Positions 1 to 8,947 of a stretch of 64,000 bases of DNA are shown one piece after another (the stretch's first letter is position 1; each line of letters begins with the position of its first letter). The translations under genes and the position numbers were made by a program. The notes beneath the pieces were generated by a model. It was given only the letters and a program-made list of their open reading frames with translations. It was not told where the DNA came from and made no database searches. This DNA comes from Marifrigoribacter sp965178585 (lineage in GTDB: Bacteria > Bacteroidota > Bacteroidia > Flavobacteriales > Flavobacteriaceae): contig OZ238267.1 of the NCBI GenBank assembly GCA_965178585.1, positions 1,984,001 to 2,048,000 of the forward strand, written 5' to 3'.

Positions 1-384
1 TACCATGTTTTTTGAATTTTCTAAAAAACTTGGCGGTATTAATCTATAAGCAGGAATTGTTTTAAAAATTCTCATTTTATTTGGAATCTCATTTTTAGAT
101 TTAATACTAGAAATTATTATCAATTTTTTTAAATCCAAAAACATACTCATTTCTTGTGCCATGACACCTCCAAATGAAACACCTATTAATATAGGGTTTG
201 GCTCTACAATCATTGCTGCCATGCGTTTTGCATACTCCTCAATAGTGTCTTTTTTTTCGGGTATAATCCATTCAATGATATGAACTTCATAAAGGTCCTT
301 AGGCAACGATATGTATTCAAATATCTCTTTCCCTGCAGCTAATCCAGGTACAAAATATATGTGCTTTTTTTTAGTGGTGGTCAT
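1..384 (-). CDS. alpha/beta hydrolase, 3' end outside window
   Basis: The reading frame opens at an ATG at 384 and stays open to the window edge, giving the first 128 residues. The start MTTTKKKHIYFVPGLAAG is a typical first beta strand and oxyanion region. The nucleophile elbow G-V-S-F-G-G places the likely catalytic serine at about residue 70. The acid and histidine would lie beyond the edge. No signal peptide is visible, so it is probably a cytoplasmic esterase or hydrolase. The substrate cannot be deduced. It diverges from the GNAT gene at 550. Confidence 0.75.
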   Translation of the reverse strand, partial: MTTTKKKHIYFVPGLAAGKEIFEYISLPKDLYEVHIIEWIIPEKKDTIEEYAKRMAAMIVEPNPILIGVSFGGVMAQEMSMFLDLKKLIIISSIKSKNEIPNKMRIFKTIPAYRLIPPSFLENSKNMV

Positions 385-549
385 GTTTAGCAATTGAATA
401 TGGTTAAGCTCAATAATTATTCGTAAATTTACATTTTATAGGAGAACAATCCTAAAAGAATTTTTGTTTTGAAATCAATAACCACTACTATCTATAAATA
501 TTTTCAAATTCAAGCTAAGAATTATTAATAATCCATAAATCAACTCCCT

Positions 550-849
550 ATGATTGAAGATGTAGAAATTACAGACAATGAATTTTTAAGACAATTTGAA
601 TTAGAAGTGGGCGATAATATGGCGCGTATTGAGTATGCGCTTCAGGATCGAAAAATATTTCTAACAAAGTATGAAATGCCTAGTGATATGGAAGATCAAG
701 GCTTTAGAGAAATATTCATAAAAGCTGTATTTACCGAAGTTGAAGATCGTAGAATTCATTTAGTACCAACGAGTCCAGAAATAGCTTCTTTTCTAAGAAA
801 AAACCGTAGGAAATACAAAAAATTACTTCCAGTAGGAATTAATATTTAA
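550..849 (+). CDS. small GNAT-like N-acetyltransferase (YjdJ type)
   Basis: This 99-residue protein matches the short, single-domain GNAT family often called YjdJ or Gcn5-related acetyltransferase-like. A central strand carries the T/K-x-E-x-P motif (LTKYEMP). It is followed by a helix region (DMEDQGFREIFIKAVF) where the family binds acetyl-CoA, and a C-terminal V-P-T-S-P-E-I-x-x-F segment equivalent to the family's 'vP.Cpfvaayl'. The pyrophosphate-binding loop is less glycine-rich than usual (EDQGF), so activity is uncertain. There is no signal peptide and no operon partner. The acceptor substrate is unknown. Confidence 0.7.
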   Translation: MIEDVEITDNEFLRQFELEVGDNMARIEYALQDRKIFLTKYEMPSDMEDQGFREIFIKAVFTEVEDRRIHLVPTSPEIASFLRKNRRKYKKLLPVGINI

Positions 850-853
850 AGTA

Positions 854-2176
854 CTAATTAACTACAAAATCAAACCTTACCAAACCATCACCATCAATTT
901 CTGTTAATGAAATAGTATGTTTTGTATTCACTAGTTCAGGATTCCAAGGAGTTTTAACTTTAACATAGTTTTCTGTAAACCCATGAATATACCCTTTCTT
1001 ATTCTCTCCTTCAAATAAAACAAAATGCACTGTGTTTAATTGACTTTCATAAAACGATCGCCTTTTTTTAACGGACAACCCACGTAACATTTTACTTCTT
1101 TTTTTTCTAACATTTAATGGCACTACCCCTTCCATTGTTGCTGCTGGAGTATTTTCTCTTTCAGAGTAAGTAAAAACATGCAGATATGAAATATCCAATT
1201 CATTAAGAAAATGATAGGTTTCTAAAAATAATTCATCTGTTTCACCTGGAAACCCAACAATTACATCTACACCTATACAAGCATTTGGCATATGCTTTTT
1301 AATTTCATTTACTCTTTCAACATATAATTCACGTTTGTATCGACGTTTCATTAATCGCAAAAGTTCATTACTACCACTTTGCAAGGGAATATGAAAATGA
1401 GGAACAAATGCATTAGATTTTGAAACAAATTGAATGGTTTCATTTTTAAGTAAATTGGGCTCTATAGAAGAAATTCGTAATCGCTCAATCCCTTCAACTT
1501 GATCCAAGGCCTGAATCAATTCTAAAAAAGTGTGTTCATGTTTTTTATTACCAAACTCACCTTTTCCGTAATCTCCAATATTTACTCCTGTTAGAACAAT
1601 TTCTTTAATCCCTTGTTCAGATATTTCCTTAGCATTTTGAAGTACTTTTTCTAAAGCGTCACTTCTAGAAATACCTCTAGCTAAGGGAATGGTGCAAAAA
1701 GTACAAACGTAGTCACAACCATCTTGAACTTTTAAAAAAGCTCGAGTACGATCACCGATAGAATAAGAACCAACATAAAAATCTGCATCTTCTATCTCAC
1801 AAGAATGAACTTCACCAAAATCATTTTTTGACAAATCATTAATATAATCGGTTATTTTAAACTTTTCAGTAGCTCCTAACACCAAATCAACACCATTGAC
1901 ATCTGCTAGTTCTTGAGGCTTTAACTGTGCATAACAACCTATTGCAGCAATAAATGCATCTGGGTTTCCTTTTTGAGCTTGTTTTACAATATCCTTAAAT
2001 CTTTTATCAGCATTTTCAGTTACACTACAGGTATTTATAACATACATATCTGCTTTTTCAGAAAAATCAATACGATCAAAACCTTCATCGTTAAAACTTC
2101 TTGCAATCGTTGAAGTTTCACTGAAATTTAATTTACAACCTAAAGTATAAAATGCGACTTTTTTTCTAGGATTCAT
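854..2176 (-). CDS. mtaB: tRNA (N6-threonylcarbamoyladenosine-C2)-methylthiotransferase
   Basis: This radical-SAM methylthiotransferase converts t6A37 to ms2t6A37 in ANN-decoding tRNAs. The N-terminal MTTase domain shows conserved cysteines in YTLGCK, NTCSV and AIGCYAQ, the ligands of the auxiliary [4Fe-4S] cluster. The radical-SAM motif C-x3-C-x2-C (CDYVCTFC) follows near residue 155, then GVNIGDYG and the HIPLQSGS stretch typical of MtaB/MiaB. A TRAM-like domain ends the protein. The frame is open upstream to 2263, but MNPRKKVAFYTLGCK at 2176 is the natural start: it gives the family length (440 aa) and leaves a promoter at 2217-2245. Confidence 0.93.
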   Translation of the reverse strand: MNPRKKVAFYTLGCKLNFSETSTIARSFNDEGFDRIDFSEKADMYVINTCSVTENADKRFKDIVKQAQKGNPDAFIAAIGCYAQLKPQELADVNGVDLVLGATEKFKITDYINDLSKNDFGEVHSCEIEDADFYVGSYSIGDRTRAFLKVQDGCDYVCTFCTIPLARGISRSDALEKVLQNAKEISEQGIKEIVLTGVNIGDYGKGEFGNKKHEHTFLELIQALDQVEGIERLRISSIEPNLLKNETIQFVSKSNAFVPHFHIPLQSGSNELLRLMKRRYKRELYVERVNEIKKHMPNACIGVDVIVGFPGETDELFLETYHFLNELDISYLHVFTYSERENTPAATMEGVVPLNVRKKRSKMLRGLSVKKRRSFYESQLNTVHFVLFEGENKKGYIHGFTENYVKVKTPWNPELVNTKHTISLTEIDGDGLVRFDFVVN

Positions 2177-2216
2177 TCTTGTATTTTTGACAAACTCCCA
2201 ATTATTTTTGGGAAGG

Positions 2217-2245
2217 CAAAAATACAAACTTAAATTGGTTTCAAA
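2217..2245 (-). promoter_or_regulatory. Bacteroidota-type promoter for mtaB
   Basis: On the minus strand TTTG and TATTTTTG are separated by 17 nt, fitting the Bacteroidota -33/-7 consensus TTTG / TAnnTTTG. The -7 element ends about 40 nt before the chosen mtaB ATG. A second TATTTTTG (2182-2189, plus strand) lies upstream of the divergent lipoprotein gene and may be its -7 element. Confidence 0.55.
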
Positions 2246-2252
2246 AAAGCAG

Positions 2253-3881
2253 ATGAACTTCAAATTAATTCAACTAAAACATTTAATAACAGTAAGTTGC
2301 TGCTTTGTATTATTGATTTCATGTAATTCTGAAATTAATTCAAACAAAGATCACCTAGTCTTTAGGTATAATGAACACGGAAATATTGCAACTTTAGACC
2401 CTGCTTTTGCGAGTAATCCGCAATTAATCTGGCCAACAAACCAATTATTTAATAGTTTAGTTCAGTTGGATGACCAATTAAATATTCAGCCTGATATTGC
2501 AAAAAAATGGACTATAAATGACAGTACATTAACCTATACATTTAATTTAAGAAACGATGTATACTTTCATAAAAGTGAAGTGTTCTTAGAAAAACACAAA
2601 GATTCTACTCGTAAAGTAACTGCATATGATTTTGAATATAGCTTTAACAGACTTTTAGACGAAAAAGTAGCAGCAAGAGGAAGATGGGTTTTAAATAATG
2701 TAGAACGCTTCTATGCTGAAAACGACAGTGTTTTTAGTATTCAATTAAATAAACCATTTCCAGCCTTTTTAGGATTACTAACCATGCGTTTTTGCTCTGT
2801 TGTACCTAAAGAAGCAATTGAGTTTTACGGTAATGAATTTAGATCGAACCCTGTAGGCACCGGACCATTTAGGATTAAATTATGGGAAGAAAATATAAAA
2901 TTAGTACTTCGGAAAAATCCAGATTATTTTGAAAAAGATTATCTAGGAAATCAATTACCATATTTAGAAGCGGTAGCTATTACTTTTTTACCCGATAAAC
3001 AAAGTGAGTTTTTACAATTTGTACAAGGTAAATTAGATCTTGTTTCAGGCCTTGATAATTCTTATAAAGATGAAGTTTTAACAACAAAAGGTAAACTTCA
3101 AGGAAAATATAAGGATCGGGTAAATTTAATTACTAGCCCCTATTTAAATACCGAATATCTGGGATTGTATATGGATTCTGAAACTTCAGAAATAAAGTCT
3201 AAAAAAATTAGGCAGGCTATTAATTATGGATTTGATCGTGTAAAAATGATTACTTACTTAAGAAACGGAATGGGAATTCCTGCAATTCATGGTTTTATAC
3301 CTAAAGGATTACCAGGCTTTAACGAGTTAGAAGGTTACACTTATCAACCAGATAAAGCTCGAGAATTAGTTAATCAATACATGGAAGAGTCGGGTAATAA
3401 AAATCCATCAATAACTATTGGAACTAATAGTCAGTATTTAGATTTATGTGAATACATACAAAGAGAATTAGATAAAATCGGAATTAAAGTCCTTATCGAT
3501 GTAGTTCCACCTTCTACCCTACGACAAATGAAATCTTCTGGAGAGTTAGACATTTTTAGAGCAAGTTGGATAGCAGATTATCCAGATGCAGAAAACTATT
3601 TATCTCTTTTTTATAGTAAAAACTTTACTCCCAATGGACCTAACTACACCCATTTTAAGAATATAGTTTACGACAGCTTATATATAAAAGCACTATCGGT
3701 TTCAAATATTGATGAACGCAAATTATTGTATGAAAAAATGGATTCAATTATTGTTGAAGAAGCACCTACCGTTCCTTTATTTTATGATATGGCGGTTCGG
3801 TTTGTAAATAAAAAAGTAAGTGGACTAGGAATTAATCCACAGAATTTTTTGGTGCTAAAACGAGTTAAAAAAGAAAAATAG
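2253..3881 (+). CDS. ABC transporter substrate-binding lipoprotein, oligopeptide/dipeptide type
   Basis: This family-5 extracellular solute-binding protein resembles OppA/DppA. It is a 542-residue lipoprotein: the start at 2253 gives a hydrophobic signal ending in the lipobox L-I-S-C. The mature part carries family hallmarks: ATLDPAFASNPQ near the start, a ...LTYTFNLRNDVYFH... strand, a YDFEYSFNRLL segment, and NPVGTGPFRI. A late DIFRASWIADYPDAENYLSLFYS block is typical of peptide binders. The upstream in-frame extension to 2187 would bury the signal peptide and is rejected. No permease or ATPase gene is adjacent. It ends 10 nt from the convergent GlmU-like gene. Confidence 0.88.
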   Translation: MNFKLIQLKHLITVSCCFVLLISCNSEINSNKDHLVFRYNEHGNIATLDPAFASNPQLIWPTNQLFNSLVQLDDQLNIQPDIAKKWTINDSTLTYTFNLRNDVYFHKSEVFLEKHKDSTRKVTAYDFEYSFNRLLDEKVAARGRWVLNNVERFYAENDSVFSIQLNKPFPAFLGLLTMRFCSVVPKEAIEFYGNEFRSNPVGTGPFRIKLWEENIKLVLRKNPDYFEKDYLGNQLPYLEAVAITFLPDKQSEFLQFVQGKLDLVSGLDNSYKDEVLTTKGKLQGKYKDRVNLITSPYLNTEYLGLYMDSETSEIKSKKIRQAINYGFDRVKMITYLRNGMGIPAIHGFIPKGLPGFNELEGYTYQPDKARELVNQYMEESGNKNPSITIGTNSQYLDLCEYIQRELDKIGIKVLIDVVPPSTLRQMKSSGELDIFRASWIADYPDAENYLSLFYSKNFTPNGPNYTHFKNIVYDSLYIKALSVSNIDERKLLYEKMDSIIVEEAPTVPLFYDMAVRFVNKKVSGLGINPQNFLVLKRVKKEK

Positions 3882-3891
3882 GAATTATACT

Positions 3892-5067
3892 TTAACTTCT
3901 TCTCCACTTACTCGTTTCCTCAAAAACATGTTCTAGTATTTGTACATCTAGCTCACCAAATTCTATATTTCTTCTAGACATTACCACTTCAGCAACTTCA
4001 AAAGCCTTATTGGTTTTATAGGTAATCATTCCTGCATTTCCTCCCCAACTAAAACTTGGTATAAAGTTTCGTGGAAATCCACTTCCAAATATATTGGCAC
4101 TTACTCCTACTACTGTTCCGGTATTAAACATGGTATTAATACCACATTTACTATGATCACCCATCATTAATCCGCAAAATTGCAATCCTGTTTTTGCAAA
4201 ACCTTCAGTTTCATAATCCCAAAGTCTTACTTCTGCATAATTATTCTTAAGATTAGAATTATTGGTGTCTGCACCTAAATTACACCATTCCCCTAAAACC
4301 GAGTTTCCGAGAAACCCATCATGTCCCTTATTACTAAAACCAAAAACCACACAATTATTAACCTCTCCTCCTACTTTGGAGTGGGGTCCTATAGTGGTAG
4401 CTCCATAAATTTTTGCACTCATTTTAATTGTAGCGTTATCGCATAATGCAAAAGGCCCACGAATCATAGATCCTTCCATAATTTCAGAATCTTTTCCAAT
4501 ATAGATAGGGCCATCATTTGCATTTAAAGAACAAAGTGGTAAAACAGCTCCTTCTTCTATAAAAATTTGTTCCTTATTGAATGCAACAGTCATTTCTGGA
4601 ATAGGTTGAGATTCCCTATCTTCAGTTAATAATTTAAAATCTCTTTTAATCGCTTCTCCATTTAATTTAAAAATATCCCAAGTATGTTCAATTCTTAAAA
4701 TATCATCATAACTATATTCTAGTACATCGTAGGTATCAAAATCTACTTCTTCATCTTCGGCAGCAAAAAAAGCTAATGGCTCATCACCAATAAACAATGC
4801 TTTATTTTCTGAAAGATTTTCTATAATATTTACTAGATTTTCTGAAGGAAGAACAGAGGCATTAATAAAAATATTACGTTCCATTTCGATCATAGGATAT
4901 TTTTCAATCAAATAATCTTCAGTAACTGTAGAAGTAGTAAAACCCAACATCTTTTCCCATTTCTCACGTATGGTCAAAATCCCAACTCGGATATCTGCAA
5001 CAGGTCGAGTATAAGTAAAAGGCAATAACTGATTTCGAACGCTTCCGTCAAAAAGTATATAGTTCAT
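3892..5067 (-). CDS. GlmU family sugar-nucleotidyltransferase-like protein
   Basis: This 391-residue protein belongs to the GlmU-like family common in Bacteroidota. The N-terminal part (FDGSVRNQLLPFTYTRPVAD) is a degenerate nucleotidyltransferase-like domain. From about residue 180 the sequence becomes a left-handed beta-helix with hexapeptide periodicity (isoleucine/valine every six residues, as in IYIGKDSEIMEGSMIRGP). The HDGFLGNSVLGEW and GTVVGVSANIF stretches resemble acyltransferase coils. A role in UDP-GlcNAc or related precursor synthesis is inferred from family name only. It lies upstream of no obvious operon partner and is transcribed toward the peptide-binding lipoprotein. Confidence 0.8.
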   Translation of the reverse strand: MNYILFDGSVRNQLLPFTYTRPVADIRVGILTIREKWEKMLGFTTSTVTEDYLIEKYPMIEMERNIFINASVLPSENLVNIIENLSENKALFIGDEPLAFFAAEDEEVDFDTYDVLEYSYDDILRIEHTWDIFKLNGEAIKRDFKLLTEDRESQPIPEMTVAFNKEQIFIEEGAVLPLCSLNANDGPIYIGKDSEIMEGSMIRGPFALCDNATIKMSAKIYGATTIGPHSKVGGEVNNCVVFGFSNKGHDGFLGNSVLGEWCNLGADTNNSNLKNNYAEVRLWDYETEGFAKTGLQFCGLMMGDHSKCGINTMFNTGTVVGVSANIFGSGFPRNFIPSFSWGGNAGMITYKTNKAFEVAEVVMSRRNIEFGELDVQILEHVFEETSKWRRS

Positions 5068-5111
5068 GTTGCTAATTTTTAATCATTAGAATAATAGAAA
5101 TCAAAGCTAAA

Positions 5112-5140
5112 TAAAAAAAGCCTTTGATTTCTCAAAGGCT
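5112..5140 (-). terminator. rho-independent terminator of rpmE2
   Basis: A perfect 9-bp stem AGCCTTTGA/TCAAAGGCT with a 4-nt loop is followed on the minus strand by a run of Ts. It lies just beyond the L31 stop codon and before the GlmU-like gene. Confidence 0.85.
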
Positions 5141-5164
5141 TGTAAAAATATAGTTAAAAGAATT

Positions 5165-5416
5165 TTACTTCTTAAATTTAGCATATTTATTTTTGAACTT
5201 GTCAATACGACCAGCCGTATCGATAAGTTTTTTCTTACCAGTGTAAAACGGGTGAGAACTTCTAGAAATTTCCATTTTCACTAAAGGATATTCAACACCG
5301 TCAACTTCAAGTGTTTCTTTAGTGTTAGCAGTAGATTTTGTTAAAAACACATCTTCATTAGACATATCTTTAAATGCTACTAATCTATAATTTTCTGGGT
5401 GAATACCTTTTTTCAT
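5165..5416 (-). CDS. rpmE2: 50S ribosomal protein L31, type B
   Basis: This large-subunit ribosomal protein has 83 residues, starting MKKGIHPENYR and containing the signature SRSSHPFYTGKKK near residue 55. It lacks all cysteines, so it is the zinc-independent (C-minus) type B form. Organisms with both forms swap to type B under zinc limitation, but here it may be the only L31. It is monocistronic, with a strong terminator directly downstream. Confidence 0.96.
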   Translation of the reverse strand: MKKGIHPENYRLVAFKDMSNEDVFLTKSTANTKETLEVDGVEYPLVKMEISRSSHPFYTGKKKLIDTAGRIDKFKNKYAKFKK

Positions 5417-5654
5417 CTTAATTAATCTTTTATATCGTTTTCTGACCTTTCAGAATTTCAGTTTGCAAATTTAATCATATTTAAAGAATTCACAATAAAA
5501 TTATTCTTTTTTTTTAATCATTTTAAAATATCTAATAAAACCACTAAATAATAAGGTTTACATCACATTAAAATTATTATGTAACGTTTTGTTATATTTG
5601 TTTACTAACAAACCATTAATAACAAAATCTGTCCAAAGATATAATAAAAACATT

Positions 5655-6185
5655 ATGGAAAACACACTACGAGCAAAAGCAAAAAATTTTGGAATTTACA
5701 TGGGTTTATCCCTTAGTCTTATTACCGTATTAATTTATGTAATCGACTTAAGCTTTTTTACAAGTTTATGGTTAATGCTTATTAATTTCTTAATCATTTT
5801 AGGATTCGGAATTTATTCCGCAGCATCAGCAAAAAAAGAAATGGGTGGCTTTCCATCGTTTAAACAAGTTTTTACTTCCTATACCATTACAATGGCATTG
5901 GGTTTATTAATAAGTACGATAGTAGGAATTTTAATTTTTACCGTGATTGATCCTGAAGCAGCTGCAACTGTTAAAGAATTATCCTTAGAATCTACGGAAG
6001 CTTTAATGACCAAGTTTGGAGCTCCTGAAGCTGAGATTGAAAAAGCAATGGCTCAAGCCGCAGAAAACGATCCTTTTTCTATTACTACTCAAATAAAAAA
6101 TTATTTTGGATTCCTAGTATTTATGTTAGTAATAGGTTTACTTGTATCTTTGGTGTTTAAGAAAAAAGACCCAAGTTTAGAATAA
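5655..6185 (+). CDS. DUF4199 membrane protein
   Basis: This 176-residue integral membrane protein belongs to the DUF4199 family of Bacteroidota. Four hydrophobic segments are visible (about residues 16-34, 42-58, 75-97, 147-166), with a soluble loop between the third and fourth rich in Glu and Ala. The start at 5655 (MENTLRAKAKNFG) is preferred over the upstream in-frame ATG at 5589, which adds a non-conserved leader. A TATATTTG element near 5592 could be its -7 box. It is followed after 9 nt by a family-2 glycosyltransferase, a pairing usual in flavobacteria. Its function is unknown. Confidence 0.85.
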   Translation: MENTLRAKAKNFGIYMGLSLSLITVLIYVIDLSFFTSLWLMLINFLIILGFGIYSAASAKKEMGGFPSFKQVFTSYTITMALGLLISTIVGILIFTVIDPEAAATVKELSLESTEALMTKFGAPEAEIEKAMAQAAENDPFSITTQIKNYFGFLVFMLVIGLLVSLVFKKKDPSLE

Positions 6186-6194
6186 ATATAAAAA

Positions 6195-7136
6195 ATGGAC
6201 CTTTCCATCGTTATCCCTCTTCTTAACGAAGAAGAATCTTTAAAAGAATTACACCATTGGATTTCTGAAGTTTTGAAATCCAATGGTTTTTTATATGAAA
6301 TTATTTTCATTGATGATGGAAGTACCGACTCTTCATGGAATATTATTAAAAGTATTTCACAGGAAGATACCAATATTAAAGGAATACGATTTTTAGAAAA
6401 TTTTGGTAAATCTCAAGCCCTTCATGCGGGTTTTGCACAAGCAAAAGGCGAGGTAGTCATTACCATGGATGCAGATCTACAAGACAATCCTGAAGAAATT
6501 CCTGAGCTATACAATATGATAACCAACGAAGGTTATGATTTGGTTTCAGGTTGGAAAAAGGTACGATACGATTCAAAAATCGCAAAAAACTTGCCTTCAA
6601 AATTGTTCAATTTTGCAGCTAGAAAAACCTCTGGAGTTCAATTAAATGATTTCAATTGTGGACTAAAAGCCTACAAAAATGAGGTGATTAAAAATATAGA
6701 AGTCACAGGGGAAATGCATCGATACATTCCTGTTCTTGCTAAAAATGCAGGGTTTACTAAAATTGGTGAAAAGGTAGTTCAACATCAAGCAAGGAAATAT
6801 GGAGAAACAAAATTTGGCATGGAACGATTTGTAAGAGGTTTTTTAGATTTAATAACCATTTCTTTTATTTCTAGATTTGGAAAACGACCCATGCATTTTT
6901 TTGGTGCTTGGGGAGCAATAATGCTTTTGGTAGGTTTTCTTTTTGCTTTATATTTAGGAATTGACAAACTCTTTATCAACCCAGATGGAAGGCTAATTAC
7001 CGAAAGACCTCAATTTTATATTTCTCTTACTGCAATGATACTAGGTTCTCAGTTTTTTGTAGCTGGTTTTTTAGGTGAATTAATCCTAAGAAATAAAAAA
7101 GATTCTAAGAATTATATTATTAAAGAAAGTATTTAA
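6195..7136 (+). CDS. membrane-anchored family 2 glycosyltransferase (DPM/ArnC-like)
   Basis: This 313-residue GT2 enzyme resembles polyprenyl-phosphate glycosyltransferases. The GT-A domain shows IPLLNEEESL, the nucleotide-binding DDGSTD (about residue 42) and the metal-binding DADLQDNPEEI (about residue 92). The acceptor-side F-N-C-G-L-K and an ARKYGETKFG stretch follow. Two C-terminal membrane helices (about 232-252 and 275-300) anchor it in the inner membrane. A likely role is transfer of a sugar from a nucleotide sugar to undecaprenyl phosphate. It is cotranscribed with DUF4199. Confidence 0.9.
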   Translation: MDLSIVIPLLNEEESLKELHHWISEVLKSNGFLYEIIFIDDGSTDSSWNIIKSISQEDTNIKGIRFLENFGKSQALHAGFAQAKGEVVITMDADLQDNPEEIPELYNMITNEGYDLVSGWKKVRYDSKIAKNLPSKLFNFAARKTSGVQLNDFNCGLKAYKNEVIKNIEVTGEMHRYIPVLAKNAGFTKIGEKVVQHQARKYGETKFGMERFVRGFLDLITISFISRFGKRPMHFFGAWGAIMLLVGFLFALYLGIDKLFINPDGRLITERPQFYISLTAMILGSQFFVAGFLGELILRNKKDSKNYIIKESI

Positions 7137-7175
7137 TTTCTAATAAATTATATCCAATCTTAAGTACTCTCTAAC

Positions 7176-7206
7176 TTTGCGAGTACCACTAAAACTACTA
7201 CTTTTG
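7176..7206 (+). promoter_or_regulatory. Bacteroidota-type promoter for phospho-sugar mutase
   Basis: TTTG (7176-7179), a 19-nt spacer and TACTTTTG (7199-7206) match TTTG-N19-TAnnTTTG exactly. The element ends 19 nt before the ATG at 7226, so the leader is short. Confidence 0.75.
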
Positions 7207-7225
7207 CACTTATTAAAATACTAGA

Positions 7226-8947
7226 ATGATTTATATAGATCCTAAAACATTGGAGCGCGTAAATGTATGGCTTACTCCTTTTTTTGATAGAGAAACGCAA
7301 CAAACAATAAAAGATTTAATCGCTTTTGAACCAGAAACCTTAGAAGAAAGTTTTTATAAAAACTTAGAATTTGGAACTGGCGGTATGCGTGGTATTATGG
7401 GAGTTGGTGATAATAGAATTAACAAATATACCCTTGGTAAAAACACACAGGGTCTTTCTAATTACTTATTAAAACAATTTCCAAATCAGACTGTAAAAGT
7501 TTCTATAGCTTATGATTGCAGGAATAATAGTAAGGAATTGGCAAAATTAGTAGCTGATGTATTTTCTGCAAACGGAATTAAAGCATATCTTTTTTCAGAA
7601 TTAAGACCCACTCCAGAGCTTTCATTTGCTGTAAAACATTTAAGTTGTCAATGTGGCATTGTGTTAACAGCTTCTCATAACCCTCCAGAATATAATGGTT
7701 ATAAAGTTTATTGGGAAGATGGCGGTCAATTAGTTCCTCCCCAAGATGGAGAAATTATTTCAGAAATAAATAATTTAGAATATTCAAAAATTAAATTTGA
7801 AGCCAATAATAATCTTATCACATATATTGATGAAGAGGTTGACAATGCATTTGCTAAGGCATCTATTGAAAATGGATCTTATAATACCAATCAAGAAGCA
7901 AAAGACAATTTAAATATTGTTTTTACTTCATTGCATGGAACTTCAATTACCATGATTCCAAGAGTTTTAGAGCAAGCAGGATATAAAAATGTATCTATTG
8001 TAAAAGAACAAGAGGTTCCAAATGGTAATTTCCCAACGGTAGTATCTCCCAACCCTGAAGAACCAGAAGCTTTAAAAATGGCAATTGATCTAGCCACCAA
8101 AGTAAATGGAGATATAGTTGTAGGTACCGATCCAGATTGTGACAGATTAGGAGTTGCAGTAAAAAACCCAGAAGGAGGTTATACTTTACTCAACGGAAAT
8201 CAAGCAATGCTTATAAAAACTCATTTTCTGTTAGAGCAATGGAAAAAACAAAATAGACTTAACGGAAAACAATTTGTAGCGTCAACCATTGTTTCTACTC
8301 CTGTTATTAAAGACATAGCCGAAGGTTTTAATGTAGCATATAAAGAAGGGCTTACTGGATTTAAGTGGATCGCTAAAATGATTAAAGACTTCCCAGAATT
8401 AGAGCATATTGGTGGTGGTGAAGAAAGTTTTGGTTATTTAATCGGAGATTTTGTAAGAGATAAAGATGCAGTAACCGCTACCTTATTGGTATGTGAAATT
8501 GCTGCTCAGAAAAAACAAGAAGGAGGAAGTTTATTAACTTATTTAGATGAAATTTTTTCTGAATTTGGTTATTATCAAGAACATTTAATATCTATAGTAA
8601 AGAAAGGAAAAAAAGGAGCTGAAGAGATTTCAGAAATGATGAAAAGTTTCAGAGAAAAACCTTATTCTGAAATTGCTGGAAGTAAAGTAATCAAGCTAGA
8701 AGATTATCAATTAAGTAAAGCTAAAGATTTTAAAACAAATACTTCTGAAAAAATTGATATTCCAAAATCTAATGTTTTGATTTATTACACAGATAATGGT
8801 AGTAAAATTGCAATGAGACCAAGTGGTACAGAGCCCAAAATAAAGTTTTATATTAGCGTAAATTCAAAATCCAAAGATAAATTGGAAGCAATGGAAAATA
8901 ATCAGGAAAAATTAAACGCTATAATTTCGGTGTTAAAAGATAATTAA
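7226..8947 (+). CDS. phospho-sugar mutase (phosphoglucomutase/phosphomannomutase family)
   Basis: This alpha-D-phosphohexomutase interconverts sugar 1- and 6-phosphates. In 573 residues it shows the four-domain pattern. ELEFGTGGMRG-type sequence lies near residue 48. The catalytic phosphoserine loop TASHNPPEYNGYK is near residue 150, and the Mg2+ loop GTDPDCDRLG near residue 298. The sugar-binding GGGEESFGY is near 396, and the phosphate-binding R-P-S-G-T-E-P-K-I-K-F near 533. The length fits the eukaryote/Bacteroidota PGM2-like subgroup. Its stop overlaps the next start by one base (TAATG), so it is translationally coupled to the ABC exporter. Confidence 0.93.
   Translation: MIYIDPKTLERVNVWLTPFFDRETQQTIKDLIAFEPETLEESFYKNLEFGTGGMRGIMGVGDNRINKYTLGKNTQGLSNYLLKQFPNQTVKVSIAYDCRNNSKELAKLVADVFSANGIKAYLFSELRPTPELSFAVKHLSCQCGIVLTASHNPPEYNGYKVYWEDGGQLVPPQDGEIISEINNLEYSKIKFEANNNLITYIDEEVDNAFAKASIENGSYNTNQEAKDNLNIVFTSLHGTSITMIPRVLEQAGYKNVSIVKEQEVPNGNFPTVVSPNPEEPEALKMAIDLATKVNGDIVVGTDPDCDRLGVAVKNPEGGYTLLNGNQAMLIKTHFLLEQWKKQNRLNGKQFVASTIVSTPVIKDIAEGFNVAYKEGLTGFKWIAKMIKDFPELEHIGGGEESFGYLIGDFVRDKDAVTATLLVCEIAAQKKQEGGSLLTYLDEIFSEFGYYQEHLISIVKKGKKGAEEISEMMKSFREKPYSEIAGSKVIKLEDYQLSKAKDFKTNTSEKIDIPKSNVLIYYTDNGSKIAMRPSGTEPKIKFYISVNSKSKDKLEAMENNQEKLNAIISVLKDN

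Noticed and set aside
2187..2252. Upstream extension of the peptide-binding lipoprotein
   Set aside because: It would hide the lipoprotein signal and overlap the mtaB start. The ATG at 2253 gives a proper lipobox.
6101..6373. Minus-strand ORF across the DUF4199/GT2 junction
   Set aside because: Shadow of well-supported plus-strand genes with no domain of its own.
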